Shown: positions 45,741 to 58,212, counted from the stretch's first letter. The stretch: 64,000 bases of DNA from Rothia mucilaginosa (GCF_001548235.1 NZ_AP014938.1:558001-622000); one strand, 5' to 3'. Numbers and translations: made by a program. The notes: generated from the letters alone by a model not told the origin.

Positions 45741-45759
45741 GGAGGCGGCGCGCGCCTCC
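45741..45759 (-). other. Hairpin in the glyA 5' leader
   Basis: GGAGGCG-loop-CGCCTCC, followed on the minus strand by TAAAAACC. Possibly an attenuator, but no leader peptide is seen. Confidence 0.3.
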
Positions 45760-45807
45760 AGCTGAAAACCCTGAATGAAAAAATATGAGCTACACCTCAT
45801 AATACCG

Positions 45808-45845
45808 TAAAGCCCGCTTTCCTTCGAGAAGAAAAACGGGCTTTA
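45808..45845 (-). terminator. Terminator after the TetR gene
   Basis: TAAAGCCCG / CGGGCTTTA stem of 9 bp, downstream of the TetR stop. Confidence 0.65.
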
Positions 45846-45950
45846 CAAAGCATCACGATGAAGTTTTTACGGCGTCGGCGCGACACCAGCTAGGGGCATA
45901 CAACACACCCCGGCAGGCTGATTGGCGACAGTTAAGCGGGTCTACACACC

Positions 45951-46532
45951 CTACGCCTGACGCAGGATAGCGGAAGCATACTCCAGGTACGCCTCGCGAG
46001 CGCTCTCCTTCTTACCGCCAGCCACCAGCTGGGTCTGCACCACGTAACCGGTCAGCACCGACAGCACCGCGGCACCGATAACGGTCAGCCATTCTTCAAG
46101 CTCCTCTTCGGTGAAGTCCAGCTCAGCGGCACCCCAGGCGCGGTAGCGCTCCAGGGACTGATCGCGCAGGTAGCTCAGCTGTTCAGACACCACGGTCGCC
46201 AGCTGCGGCATTGCCACAGCCTCGCCCCAGGTGACGAGCAGGTGACGGCGAATCTTGGGGGTATCCAGCACCTTCAGGCACCCGAACACGTAGTCCCAGG
46301 GCTGTTCGGCGCGGATGCGGTCGAAAGGCGCCATGTCCATGCGGGCTGCCGCCAGGATAATCTCATCCTTGGAAGAGAAGTGGTTATAGATTGCTCCAGC
46401 AGACAGGCCGGTGGCCGCAATAATGTCGCTCATCGAAGCCTTCTGATAACCGTGCTTGATGAAGCATTCGCGGGCGGTCTCTACAATCTGAGAACGCCTG
46501 TTCTTTTTGTATTCTTCGCTGACTTTAGGCAC
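45951..46532 (-). CDS. TetR/AcrR-family transcriptional regulator
   Basis: The 193 residues have an N-terminal helix-turn-helix (RRSQIVETARECFIKHGYQKASMSDIIAATGLSAGAIYNHFSSKDEII, ~12-60) and a divergent ligand-binding helical domain. The sensed molecule and targets are unknown. The start is GTG at 46532, preceded by TAGGAT-TAGGAT, so the -10 is the distal hexamer and the start is leaderless. It lies alone between glyA and purH on the same strand; no transporter is adjacent to suggest a target. Confidence 0.88.
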   Translation of the reverse strand: MPKVSEEYKKNRRSQIVETARECFIKHGYQKASMSDIIAATGLSAGAIYNHFSSKDEIILAAARMDMAPFDRIRAEQPWDYVFGCLKVLDTPKIRRHLLVTWGEAVAMPQLATVVSEQLSYLRDQSLERYRAWGAAELDFTEEELEEWLTVIGAAVLSVLTGYVVQTQLVAGGKKESAREAYLEYASAILRQA

Positions 46533-46538
46533 ATCCTA

Positions 46539-46544
46539 ATCCTA
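46539..46544 (-). promoter_or_regulatory. -10 box TAGGAT, leaderless TetR-gene start
   Basis: TAGGAT is followed by a second TAGGAT and then GTG. The duplicated hexamer could also be half of an autoregulatory site. Confidence 0.5.
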
Positions 46545-46690
46545 GCGAACTTTTAGCCAATCCGTGCGCATCCCGGTCGCCCGTGACGCGCCTGCATGCG
46601 CAAATTCGGCGCAAAATAGAGCAAAAATTCTATAAATCGACTGCCCACAATACGGATGCCCAACGTGAATGTCTCAGCGCGGGTATCCTC

Positions 46691-46746
46691 ATGCAGATTC
46701 CCCAGCACCGATGTCCCAATGCAGACGCCCCAGCACGGATGTTTCA
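46691..46746. repeat. 28-bp imperfect tandem repeat, two copies
   Basis: ATGCAGATTCCCCAGCACCG... and ATGCAGACGCCCCAGCACGG..., 23 of 28 positions identical by eye. The flank 46655-46690 carries weaker similarity. It lies in the 322-nt gap between the TetR and purH genes, which holds no gene that I can support. Confidence 0.7.
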
Positions 46747-46763
46747 GGTAGAGAGCACGAAAA

Positions 46764-46846
46764 AGCGGGGCATCCCAGGCTTACCCGAAGGCTCACCCTA
46801 GAATGCCCCGCTCACAGCGGGTAGCTCAGCGCAGGCTGAGCCCGCT
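46764..46846 (-). terminator. Double hairpin terminator after purH
   Basis: First AGCGGG-AGCTCAGC / GGCTGAG-CCCGCT (46816-46846), then AGCGGGGCAT / ATGCCCCGCT (46764-46812) followed on the minus strand by TTTTCG. Confidence 0.8.
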
Positions 46847-46854
46847 ACATATTT

Positions 46855-48465
46855 TTAGTGGAAGAAGTGGCGGGTACCGGTCAGGTACATGGTCACGCCA
46901 GTAGCCTTAGCCGCCTCGATAACTTCCTCGTCGCGGATCGAACCGCCCGGGTGCACAACGGCACGCACACCGGCATCCAGCAGCACCTGCAGGCCGTCAG
47001 CAAAGGGGAAGAACGCATCGGATGCGGCAACCGCACCGCGGGCACGCTCGTTACCTTCACCGCCGAGAGTGTTCGCGCGCTCCACCGAGAGCTTGCAGGA
47101 ATCCACGCGGTTCACCTGGCCCATGCCGATGCCCACGGCGGCACCGTTATCGGCAAGCAGAATAGCGTTGGACTTGGGCGAACGCAGTGCACGCCACGCG
47201 AACTCGAGGTCGCGCAGGGTTGCCTCGTCAGCCGGCTCACCGGCGACCAGGGTCCAGTTCTTCGGGTCGTCGCCCTCAGCCTGCAGGCGGTCAGCCTCCT
47301 GGAAGAGTGCGCCACCGGAAATGGGGCGGTACTCGATAGCCTCGCGGGCAAAGCCCTCGGGCAGAACCAGCAGACGCAGGTTCTTCTTCTCGCGCAGGAT
47401 CTCCAGCGCCTCGGGCTCGAAGCCGGGAGCCACAATCACCTCGGTGAAGATACCCTTGACAGTCTGAGCCATAGCGGCGGTCACCGGGCGGTTAGCGGCA
47501 ATCACGCCACCGTATGCGGACAGCGGGTCGCATGCGTGCGCCTTCGCGTGAGCGTCCGCAATCGGGTCAGCCGCGCCGGGGGTTGCCACAGCAATACCGC
47601 AGGGGTTGTTGTGCTTGATAACGGCAACGGCCGGCTCGTCAAAGTCGTAAGCGGCACGCAGCGCAGCGTCAGCATCAACGTAGTTGTTGTAGCTCATCGC
47701 CTTACCGTGCAGCTGCTCCGCCTGAGCAATGCCGGGGGCTGCGGCGGGGTCAGCGTACAGGGCGGCGCGCTGGTGCGGGTTCTCGCCGTAACGCAGGGTC
47801 TCGCTACGCTCAAAGCCCAGGCCTGCGTACGGGGGCCAGAAGTTAGCGTCCTCATCCTGCAGGAACTGGGATGCGGTCCAGGTAGCCACAGCGGTATCGT
47901 ACGCGGCGGTGTGGGCGAACGCGCCAGCAGCAAGGCGGCGGCGCTCATCCAGGGAGAAGCCACCGTTCTTAGCGGCCTCAACGGTGCGCGCGTAGTCGGC
48001 GGGGTCCACAACAATTGCGACGGCGTCGTGGTTCTTCGCGGCGGCGCGAACCATGGAGGGGCCACCAATGTCGATCTTCTCGATAATGGCGTCCTGATCG
48101 GCACCGGAAGCAACGGTCTCAACGAAGGGGTACAGGTTCACAACCACCAGGTCGAACGCCTCAACGTCCAGCTCTTCGAGGGTGTCGATGTGCTCCTGCT
48201 TGCGACGGTCAGCCAGAATACCGGCGTGGATGCGCGGGTGCAGGGTCTTCACACGGCCTTCGAGGCACTCGGGGAAACCGGTCACTTCGGTGACCTCGGT
48301 AACGGGTACGCCTGCTGCCGCGATGGTGGATGCGGTAGAGCCGGTGGAGACCAGCGCGACGCCAGCCTCGTGCAGGCCGCGGGCGAACTCCTCCAGACCG
48401 GTCTTGTCGTAGACGGAAATGAGGGCGCGGCGCAGGGGCACGCGATCGAGCTCAATGAGAGACAC
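46855..48465 (-). CDS. purH: Bifunctional AICAR transformylase / IMP cyclohydrolase
   Basis: Last two steps of IMP synthesis, using 10-formyl-THF. The 536 residues start with the MGS-like cyclohydrolase domain ([33 protein letters not shown] ... [27 protein letters not shown]). The AICAR transformylase domain follows (~220 onward: [39 protein letters not shown], and [22 protein letters not shown] near the end). GTG start with GGAG 5 nt upstream. It lies downstream of purN by 212 nt. Confidence 0.96.
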   Translation of the reverse strand: MSLIELDRVPLRRALISVYDKTGLEEFARGLHEAGVALVSTGSTASTIAAAGVPVTEVTEVTGFPECLEGRVKTLHPRIHAGILADRRKQEHIDTLEELDVEAFDLVVVNLYPFVETVASGADQDAIIEKIDIGGPSMVRAAAKNHDAVAIVVDPADYARTVEAAKNGGFSLDERRRLAAGAFAHTAAYDTAVATWTASQFLQDEDANFWPPYAGLGFERSETLRYGENPHQRAALYADPAAAPGIAQAEQLHGKAMSYNNYVDADAALRAAYDFDEPAVAVIKHNNPCGIAVATPGAADPIADAHAKAHACDPLSAYGGVIAANRPVTAAMAQTVKGIFTEVIVAPGFEPEALEILREKKNLRLLVLPEGFAREAIEYRPISGGALFQEADRLQAEGDDPKNWTLVAGEPADEATLRDLEFAWRALRSPKSNAILLADNGAAVGIGMGQVNRVDSCKLSVERANTLGGEGNERARGAVAASDAFFPFADGLQVLLDAGVRAVVHPGGSIRDEEVIEAAKATGVTMYLTGTRHFFH

Positions 48466-48677
48466 AAATACTCCGATGCTTTAGACGTGCACGCCGGTTC
48501 TCGGCGGCACAGCTGGTGGATGGACGTAGCCTGCCAGGATCGACAGGATATGTGTGGGGGTATTCCCCGCCGCTGTGCACCTTCCCCTCAGGGGTATTCG
48601 GGTGCCACAACGGAACGTGTGTGGGCGGCGGGGTTTGAGCTCGGCTCAATCCGCCGCGAAAAATTTAGTGGGCGGAA

Positions 48678-49274
48678 TTAGCTGTCAGATGCAGTGCCGC
48701 GGGATTCAGCGCCGTGAGATTCAGCGAGAGATGCGATGGTCTGCACGAGCAGGCGGCGCTCCTGCACCTTAATGCGTTCGTGCAGGGTCTCTTCGGTGTC
48801 GTCGTCCAGAACGGGCACTGCCGCCTGGGCGAGGATGGGGCCGGTGTCAACGCCCGCATCCACAAAGTGGACGGTCAGGCCGGTAATCTTCACACCGTGC
48901 GCCAGGGCGTCACGCACGCCGTGCGCGCCCGGGAAGGAGGGCAGCAGGGCGGGGTGGGTGTTAATAATGCGGTTGCTGAAACGCTCGACCAGCTGCGCGT
49001 CAACAATGCGCATGAAGCCGGCGAACACAATGTAATCGGGGTCGTAGGAAGCGATCTTTTCTTCCAGCGCGCGGTTCCAGGAGGGGCGGTCGGCGTAGTC
49101 GCCGGGCTGCACCAGGAAGGTGGGTACACCCGCCGCCTGGGCACGCTCAATGCCCAGACAGGGCTTGTCGGCGCCCACTGCCGCAATGTCGAGGGGAAGC
49201 TCGCCCGCTGCTACAGCGTCGAGGATGGACTGAAGATTCGTTCCGGAGCCGGATACCATAACCACAATTCGCAC
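48678..49274 (-). CDS. purN: Phosphoribosylglycinamide formyltransferase
   Basis: GAR + 10-formyl-THF to FGAR in purine synthesis. The 198 residues begin RIVVMVSGSGTNLQSIL and contain VFAGFMRIVDAQLVERFSNRIINTHPALLPSFPGAHG with the catalytic Asn-His pair, and HFVDAGVDTGPILAQ with the catalytic Asp. The start is placed at GTG 49274: it directly precedes the conserved strand and TATGCT lies 6 nt upstream. The ATG at 49292 would overlap that promoter. The order perM-purN-purH matches mycobacteria (Rv0955-Rv0957). Confidence 0.94.
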   Translation of the reverse strand: MRIVVMVSGSGTNLQSILDAVAAGELPLDIAAVGADKPCLGIERAQAAGVPTFLVQPGDYADRPSWNRALEEKIASYDPDYIVFAGFMRIVDAQLVERFSNRIINTHPALLPSFPGAHGVRDALAHGVKITGLTVHFVDAGVDTGPILAQAAVPVLDDDTEETLHERIKVQERRLLVQTIASLAESHGAESRGTASDS

Positions 49275-49280
49275 CCGACT

Positions 49281-49286
49281 AGCATA
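49281..49286 (-). promoter_or_regulatory. -10 box TATGCT, leaderless purN start
   Basis: TATGCT-AGTCGG-GTG on the minus strand, the same hexamer and spacing as at fumC. Confidence 0.6.
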
Positions 49287-49380
49287 ACCCATCTCACACC
49301 CTTATCCAAAGGGGTAAGAGGTTCACAACAGGCCCAAAGCCCAAAGGTGAGCACAAAGAAACCCCGGCGGGACAAATCCT

Positions 49381-49450
49381 CACCGGGGTTCACTGGAGTT
49401 CATGGGGGTTCACCGGGGTTCGCCGGGGCTAGCCGGGGTTCACCGGGCGC
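49381..49450. repeat. 10-bp tandem repeat, seven copies
   Basis: Consensus CACCGGGGTT repeated in exact 10-bp register with 0-3 changes per unit, in the divergent purN / 49527 promoter region. Confidence 0.9.
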
Positions 49451-49451
49451 A

Positions 49452-49499
49452 AACTCAACAGGTCGCGAACTCGATAGGTTGCATACTCAATAGGTCGCG
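49452..49499. repeat. 16-bp tandem repeat, three copies
   Basis: AACTCAACAGGTCGCG / AACTCGATAGGTTGCA / TACTCAATAGGTCGCG, directly adjoining the 10-bp array and ending 15 nt before the -10 box of the next gene. Confidence 0.9.
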
Positions 49500-49513
49500 G
49501 GCAGGCGGGGCGG

Positions 49514-49519
49514 TACCCT
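49514..49519 (+). promoter_or_regulatory. -10 box TACCCT, leaderless start of the 49527 gene
   Basis: TACCCT-TATAGGT-ATG(49527). Confidence 0.5.
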
Positions 49520-49526
49520 TATAGGT

Positions 49527-52612
<3,086 letters not shown>

Positions 52613-52735
52613 TCAATCATGCCACGAATTAACGGCGAAACCCGCCTCCGATTAACACTCGAAAGCGGGTTCTCACAACTATTCACACAGGGATGCACAC
52701 AGACGCGCACGCGTGGAGGCGCATCCGGCAAAGTT

Positions 52736-53170
52736 TTAATCCTCAGTCCACGGGTTGGAAGCCTGAACACCCCAGGCGCGGTACACCTGCGCCTTAGAAG
52801 AAATCAGCTCCAAATCATAGGCACTCGCGCTCGCCGCCATCAGACCCTCCAGGGCGGCGGTAGGCAGCGGACCGGCATCATCACGACCCACAGCATGCAC
52901 GCCGCGCGGCGCCTGACGGCCAGCCCACTCGAGGCTCACGCGCGCATCCACATTAATAACGTGGTCGCCAAAGCGCTCAAGAAGTTCGGTAATCCAGCGA
53001 TCGGTTTCCGGGTAGGGGTACAGGCCCTTCAGCTCACCAATACTCAGCACAGAAATGTACATGTGTCGGAACGAGCGGCGGCGCAGAAAAGCGACCACGG
53101 CGGGGTCAGGATCCGCCTTACGGATCTCCGCAAGAACGTCGGAGTCCAGGAGCATACCGGAGAAATTCAT
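52736..53170 (-). CDS. PIN-domain (VapC-like) protein, probably decayed toxin
   Basis: VapC toxins are PIN ribonucleases. The 144 residues follow the PIN plan: MLLDSDVLAEIRK with Asp9, ISVLSIGELKGLY with the second acid, then AALEGLMAASASAYDLELIS and SSKAQVYRAWGVQASNPW. The third acid position is Glu rather than Asp, and the usual final Asp of the (T/S)RNxxDF motif is missing, so nuclease activity may be lost. A TAGCAT lies 7 nt before its ATG and overlaps the stop of the upstream antitoxin-like gene, so it could also be transcribed separately. Confidence 0.8.
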   Translation of the reverse strand: MNFSGMLLDSDVLAEIRKADPDPAVVAFLRRRSFRHMYISVLSIGELKGLYPYPETDRWITELLERFGDHVINVDARVSLEWAGRQAPRGVHAVGRDDAGPLPTAALEGLMAASASAYDLELISSKAQVYRAWGVQASNPWTED

Positions 53171-53180
53171 ACCCCTAATG

Positions 53181-53408
53181 CTACGCTACGCGCAGACCGG
53201 CGTACTCAATAGCGGGGATGCCCTCGGGGTTGGGCAGAAGAAGGAAGTTCAGGAACTCGTCGCGCTTAGAAGAAATGCGGGAGTAATCGTCAATGCTGAC
53301 TGCGGTGTATCCGCCTCGCGCGGGGACAGCTGCGGCACGCAGGCTTTCCTGGTAGGAGCGGGAGGGGTTCAGAGAGATTGCTGCTTCGGTTGCAGAGCCG
53401 TTGTACAT
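53181..53408 (-). CDS. Antitoxin-like small protein (Phd/YefM C-terminus-like), possibly truncated
   Basis: 75 residues directly upstream of the PIN gene (10 nt gap), the place of a VapB/Phd antitoxin. The C-terminal half (YTAVSIDDYSRISSKRDEF then LNFLLLPNPEGI) resembles the toxin-binding tail of Phd-type antitoxins. The N-terminal DNA-binding part of that fold is not recognisable, suggesting truncation or strong divergence. The start is uncertain: ATG 53408 is weakly preceded by AGG, and a TTG at 53465 would add 19 residues of no recognised type. Confidence 0.55.
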   Translation of the reverse strand: MYNGSATEAAISLNPSRSYQESLRAAAVPARGGYTAVSIDDYSRISSKRDEFLNFLLLPNPEGIPAIEYAGLRVA

Positions 53409-53465
53409 GTGACAACCTGCGCCGTGAGTGGCGCGATCCTTTCGCGTTGCTCTTGTCTGTACCAA

Positions 53466-53880
53466 TTACCACCGGTTATTCCGGTGGTGAATACAAACCG
53501 CTTCGTCATCCGAGCCACCCGTGAACATGGGGTTGGCGTTCGACCATAGTCGGAGCTTATCAGTCGAAACTCTTGAAGCTGGGTTTAGCTTACAGCATTT
53601 TCTCAAGTTAAGTAAAGCGTTTTGTGAAAGAGATTTAGATTATTAGCATTTTGGCTTGTGGAAACGTTTTAAATGGCGTGAATTTTTGATACTGCGCGGA
53701 ATATCTTATGTGAATACCGGTGTTTTTATGCGTTAAAAACTCCCCCACCACAAATACGAAATACACCCCAAACCACCGCTCAATAGTCGCCTCGGAAGCC
53801 TGCTCTGCAACCAGCTCGGCATCCAGTTCGGCAGCCGCCAGCACATGACCGGCGACAAGGCGCAAACCCGCACGATACGC
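53466..53880. other. Gap upstream of the SNF2 gene, no gene seen
   Basis: Includes a small CACCGG/CCGGTG hairpin near 53470-53490 and a markedly AT-rich stretch at 53575-53740. No supported ORF or RNA gene. Confidence 0.45.
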
Positions 53881-53886
53881 GATAAT
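53881..53886 (+). promoter_or_regulatory. -10 box GATAAT, possible leaderless SNF2 start
   Basis: GATAAT-GAGCTG-GTG(53893). One mismatch to TATAAT; same geometry as the other leaderless starts. Confidence 0.4.
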
Positions 53887-53892
53887 GAGCTG

Positions 53893-56800
53893 GTGAGCGC
53901 CAACAACCCCTTCCCCGAAATTCCCGTCACCGTACCGCAGATTATTCGCCAGGCCGGGCACCGCACCTACCAGCGCGGTGTCGCCTACCAGCGCAACCGC
54001 GAAGTCATCCGCTACAGCTACGACGAAGACAACAGCACCCTCACCGGGCTCGTCAACGGAAGCACCATCATCCCCTACGAAGTGACCATTCGCTTCTTCC
54101 CCGCCGTCAGCGGCTCCGCAACCTTCACCGCCCGCTGCACCTGCCCCGTGCTCACCGATTGCAAGCACGCCGTAGCGCTCATGCTCACCGCGCTCGACCG
54201 CGCCTCCGTAGCGAAAAAGGCACTCAGCGAACACCCCGGACCGGTCGGCTTACCCTCTGCTGTGGCGAGGGGCGCAGCTGAGGCAAAGGGATCCGCGGGT
54301 TCAAAGAGCGAGGATCTTGCGGAGGCGAAGAAGGCCGCCGACCCGCTCGCGGCACTGCGCGCCTCCGGTGCGCTCACCACCGCGGCGAACCTGCCCGCAC
54401 CCGATGCGGAGACTGCCGAGCCCAAAAACCCGCAGGGAAGCTTTGCGCTCAACGAGCTAGGCTCCTCCCCCACGGTGCTCGACCCCACAGCGCTCGATGG
54501 CGCCACCTCTAAAATTTCTGCCTGGCGGCGCGACCTCTCCTCCGTTCTTTCCGCACGTCAAGACCTTGCGGGCATTGATTCGATGCGTGTGAGCGGTGCC
54601 CTGGATTTCTCGCTGAGCGTCTCCGGTTCCTACGCGCGCGGCCGCAATATGCCCGGCGCAACCCCCAGCATTAACCTGCTTGCCCGCCCGCTCATGGCGT
54701 CCAAAACCGGGCGCTGGGTCAAGGGCGGACTCAGCTGGGAAACCTTCGCCTCCAGCGTGGGCGGACCTGTCGGGCGGCACGAAATCTACCCCGAACACGA
54801 ACGATTCTTCGCCGAACTCTACTCGATTGCCCGCCCCTGGCAGAACATGTATTCCTCGCACCGCGACTGGATTTCGATCAGCGCATCTGCCTCCACTCTG
54901 CTCTGGGACGTGCTCGCCCGCGCGGAGGATATTGGCCTGCCCCTGCTCGTCAACGGTCGCGAGGTGAACTACGCCGTGCTGAGCCCCGCACAGGTGCGCC
55001 TGCACGCCGCCGCCGCAGAAGATACACCCGGAGAAAGCACCGGCCTGCAGCTTCAAGCCGCGCTCAGCTGGGAAGGACACGAAGGTGAACTATTGCGTCA
55101 GCTCTGGCTGCCCGCCGCGCACTGCCACCCCATCGGCACCCCGCGCACCGGATTCTTCGCCCTGGGCGGGCTGGTGCAGCAGGAGTACGAGCAGGCGGCA
55201 AAGGCGGTGCACTGGAAGACCGCGCGCCCCGGCGCACTGGATGAAGTGGGGCGCGAGTCCTTCGTGCACAAGGCCGCGCGGGAAGCGTCTGCTGAGCCCC
55301 CTGCCCCGACCATCAACCCGGCACAGGGTGAACGGGTGCGCTACTCCCCCGCCGTGCCCGAACTGCCCGAGGGCGTGGAGCTGGCGCTCATCCCCCTGGT
55401 CGAGCCGCTCGATGCCGCCTCCGAATCGCTCATTAGCGCAGGAACCGTGCACATTCCCGCCGCCGAACGCGCCACATTCCAGAAGGAATACCTGCCCGCG
55501 CTCAGCCGCTCCATTCCCTCGCTGACCCCCGATCCGGCGCTGGCGCTGCCGCGCGTGAAGCCGCCGCACCTGGTGCTTGAAATCAGCTTTGACGAGCAGG
55601 TACGCCACGACGCGCAGCTGAGCTGGCATTGGGAGTACCCGCTGAACCCCTTCGCGGAGGACGGCACCGACGAGGCGAGCGCAGAGGAGGCAAACGCACA
55701 GAATCCTACGACCGGCTCCGATGTGTACTCCCTGCCCGTTTTCGGCTACCCCGGTGAAGAGGGCGGTGAGGTTCGCGATGAGCGTTTTGAGGCGCGCGTA
55801 CTGCGTTCGGTGCGCGCTATTCTTGCCGCTCACCCGGCGCTTTCCGGGCTGGAGGAGCGCCGCATCGAAGGCTGGGAGACCCGCGAGTTGCTCAGCGCGA
55901 TTCTGCCGAAGCTTCGCCGTGTTTCCGCTGTTCAGGTGCGTTTTAACGGCACTCCGCCGCAGTTCGTGGAGGCAACCGACGCGCTCATTGAAATCACCGT
56001 GAGCGAGGGCAATTCTCGCGACTGGTTCGGCCTGGGCATTGCTGTGAAGGTCAACAACTGGACCGTGCCATTCGCCCAAATTTTTGAGGCGCTAGATCGC
56101 GGGGCGGACCGTATTCTGCTCGGTAACGGCACCTACTTCTCACTGCGTCGTCCCGAGTTTAAGACCCTGCGCACCCTCATCGCGGAGGCTCGCGAACTCG
56201 ACGATGCGGGCGGCGAGCTACGCATTAACCGTCACCAGGCGGGGCTGTTCTCTGAGCTGGAGTCGCTGGCGGCGAGTGTGCATACGACCGCGCGGTGGGA
56301 CGCTCAGGTACGTTCGCTGCTGGAGCTGGTCGAGGGCCTGGAGGATGCCGAAGAGAGCGCCGAAAAGGGCTCTGAAAAGGCTTCTGACAAGGGTGCTCAG
56401 GGCTCCCCCGCACCCCAGAAGGCTTCCCGTCGGGTGATCACTCAGCGCCCGGTACCCGCCGGCCTGCAGGCGACCCTGCGCCCCTACCAGGTGGAGGGTT
56501 TCCAGTGGCTGTCGTTCCTGTACGAGCAGCGTCTGGGCGGTATTCTCGCCGACGATATGGGTCTGGGTAAGACCGTGCAGGCTCTCGCCCTGCTCGCCCA
56601 CGCGATCGAGGAGCATCGTGCCGCCTCCGAGCGTGCTGCCTCCGAGCGTGCCGCATCCGAACATGCTGCCGAGTGCGGTGAGAGCGTCGAGCCGTTCGCG
56701 CCCTTCCTCGTGGTTGCGCCGACCTCCGTCATCGCCAACTGGACGGCGGAGGCGGCACGTTTCCTGCCCGAGGCAAAGGTCGTGACCATTACCGAAACCA

Positions 56801-58017
56801 CCGCCGGTAAGACCCCGCTGGCTGAGCGCATCGCAGGGGCGCACCTGGTGCTGACCAGCTACACGCTGCTGCGCATGGACGAGGACGCGTACACCGGCTA
56901 CGCCCGCACGCTGGGCCGCACCGTTGACGAATCCACGGGTGAACTCTCCGCCCCCGAAGGCTGGGGTGCGCTCCTGCTGGATGAGGCACAATTCGTCAAA
57001 AACACCGGCACCCGCGCCTGGTCCATTGCCCGCGCGATGCCCGCCCGCACCAAGATCGCGATGACCGGCACGCCCATTGAGAACAACCTCATGGAGCTGT
57101 GGGCGTTGCTGGCGATTGTGGCGGACGGCCTGTTCCCCTCCGCCCGTGCGTTCCGTGACCTGTACGCTCGCCCGGCGGAGTCCGGTGAGGACCCTGCGCA
57201 CGCCGCGGCGACGGCTGCTCGTCTGCGCCGGCGCATCCGCCCGCTCATGTTGCGCCGCACCAAGGAGCTGGTGGCGGCGGAGCTTCCGGCGAAGAACGAT
57301 ACGCGCGTGAACCTGCCGCTGGCTCCCGGTCACCGGCGCATCTATGACACGCATCTGCAGCGTGAACGTCAGAAGGTGCTGGGTCTACTGGAGGATATGG
57401 ACAAGAACAGGTTCACGATCTTCCAGTCGCTGACCCTGCTGCGCCGTCTGGCGCTTGATGCCGCGCTGATTGACCCGGAGGCCTACGCCGGGGTGTCGTC
57501 GGTCAAGCGCGACTACCTGGTTCAGCAGCTACCCGACCTGCTCGAAAAGGGCCACCGCGTGCTGGTGTTCAGCCAGTTCACCGGCTACCTCAAGAGCATT
57601 TCGGCGCGCCTGGCGGAGGAGGGCATCGGCCACCTGTACCTGGACGGTTCGACCCGCAACCGCGCCGAGGTCATCGAGGCGTTCACGAGCGGTCAGGAGC
57701 CGGTGTTCCTCATTTCGCTCAAGGCTGGCGGTTTCGGTCTGAACCTGACCGAGGCGGACCACGTGTTCATCATGGATCCGTGGTGGAACCCCGCCGCCGA
57801 GCAGCAGGCGGTGGACCGTATTCACCGCATCGGCCAGGACAAGGAGGTGCACGTCTACCGTCTGGTCGCTGAGGGCACGATTGAGGAGAAGGTCATGCAG
57901 CTCAAGGAGTCGAAGGCCGCGCTCTTCGATGCGGTGGTCGGTGAGGGCGAGTTCGCCTCCGCGGCGGTGACGGCTGAGGATGTGCGTGAGCTCTTCGCGC
58001 CGGCTGTCGAGCGGTAG
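53893..58017 (+). CDS. SWIM zinc-finger SNF2-family helicase
   Basis: DNA-dependent ATPase/translocase of the bacterial SNF2 (HelZ-like) group; cellular role unknown, likely DNA repair or transcription. The 1374 residues start with a SWIM finger (CTCPVLTDCKHAVALML, ~81-97) and a long, poorly conserved middle with an Ala/Glu linker. The helicase core has LRPYQVEGFQWL, Walker A LADDMGLGKTVQALALLAHAI (~886), LVVAPTSVIANW, the DEAQ box LLLDEAQFVKN (~1029), MTGTPIENNLMELWAL, and the C-lobe VLVFSQFTGYLKSI...SLKAGGFGLNLTEADHVFIMDPWWNPAAEQQAVDRIHRIGQ. GTG 53893 is chosen for its -10 box; ATG 53845 is an in-frame alternative. Confidence 0.93.
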   Translation: MSANNPFPEIPVTVPQIIRQAGHRTYQRGVAYQRNREVIRYSYDEDNSTLTGLVNGSTIIPYEVTIRFFPAVSGSATFTARCTCPVLTDCKHAVALMLTALDRASVAKKALSEHPGPVGLPSAVARGAAEAKGSAGSKSEDLAEAKKAADPLAALRASGALTTAANLPAPDAETAEPKNPQGSFALNELGSSPTVLDPTALDGATSKISAWRRDLSSVLSARQDLAGIDSMRVSGALDFSLSVSGSYARGRNMPGATPSINLLARPLMASKTGRWVKGGLSWETFASSVGGPVGRHEIYPEHERFFAELYSIARPWQNMYSSHRDWISISASASTLLWDVLARAEDIGLPLLVNGREVNYAVLSPAQVRLHAAAAEDTPGESTGLQLQAALSWEGHEGELLRQLWLPAAHCHPIGTPRTGFFALGGLVQQEYEQAAKAVHWKTARPGALDEVGRESFVHKAAREASAEPPAPTINPAQGERVRYSPAVPELPEGVELALIPLVEPLDAASESLISAGTVHIPAAERATFQKEYLPALSRSIPSLTPDPALALPRVKPPHLVLEISFDEQVRHDAQLSWHWEYPLNPFAEDGTDEASAEEANAQNPTTGSDVYSLPVFGYPGEEGGEVRDERFEARVLRSVRAILAAHPALSGLEERRIEGWETRELLSAILPKLRRVSAVQVRFNGTPPQFVEATDALIEITVSEGNSRDWFGLGIAVKVNNWTVPFAQIFEALDRGADRILLGNGTYFSLRRPEFKTLRTLIAEARELDDAGGELRINRHQAGLFSELESLAASVHTTARWDAQVRSLLELVEGLEDAEESAEKGSEKASDKGAQGSPAPQKASRRVITQRPVPAGLQATLRPYQVEGFQWLSFLYEQRLGGILADDMGLGKTVQALALLAHAIEEHRAASERAASERAASEHAAECGESVEPFAPFLVVAPTSVIANWTAEAARFLPEAKVVTITETTAGKTPLAERIAGAHLVLTSYTLLRMDEDAYTGYARTLGRTVDESTGELSAPEGWGALLLDEAQFVKNTGTRAWSIARAMPARTKIAMTGTPIENNLMELWALLAIVADGLFPSARAFRDLYARPAESGEDPAHAAATAARLRRRIRPLMLRRTKELVAAELPAKNDTRVNLPLAPGHRRIYDTHLQRERQKVLGLLEDMDKNRFTIFQSLTLLRRLALDAALIDPEAYAGVSSVKRDYLVQQLPDLLEKGHRVLVFSQFTGYLKSISARLAEEGIGHLYLDGSTRNRAEVIEAFTSGQEPVFLISLKAGGFGLNLTEADHVFIMDPWWNPAAEQQAVDRIHRIGQDKEVHVYRLVAEGTIEEKVMQLKESKAALFDAVVGEGEFASAAVTAEDVRELFAPAVER

Positions 58018-58212
58018 CCGCCTTCCAGCCTGAGCGGTAGCCTTCGAGTCTGCTGATATGTCTGGCACCCGTCATCTTTCGTCACGTGGTTACGCCTCGG
58101 GCTAGATTCACACCCGATTCCGCTGCGGCTCTTCTCAGCGGGGGCTCTGAGGCGTAGCCTTGAAGGACTACTTACGGAGGCGCCGCCTCCCCATAGATTC
58201 CAAAGGAGCATC

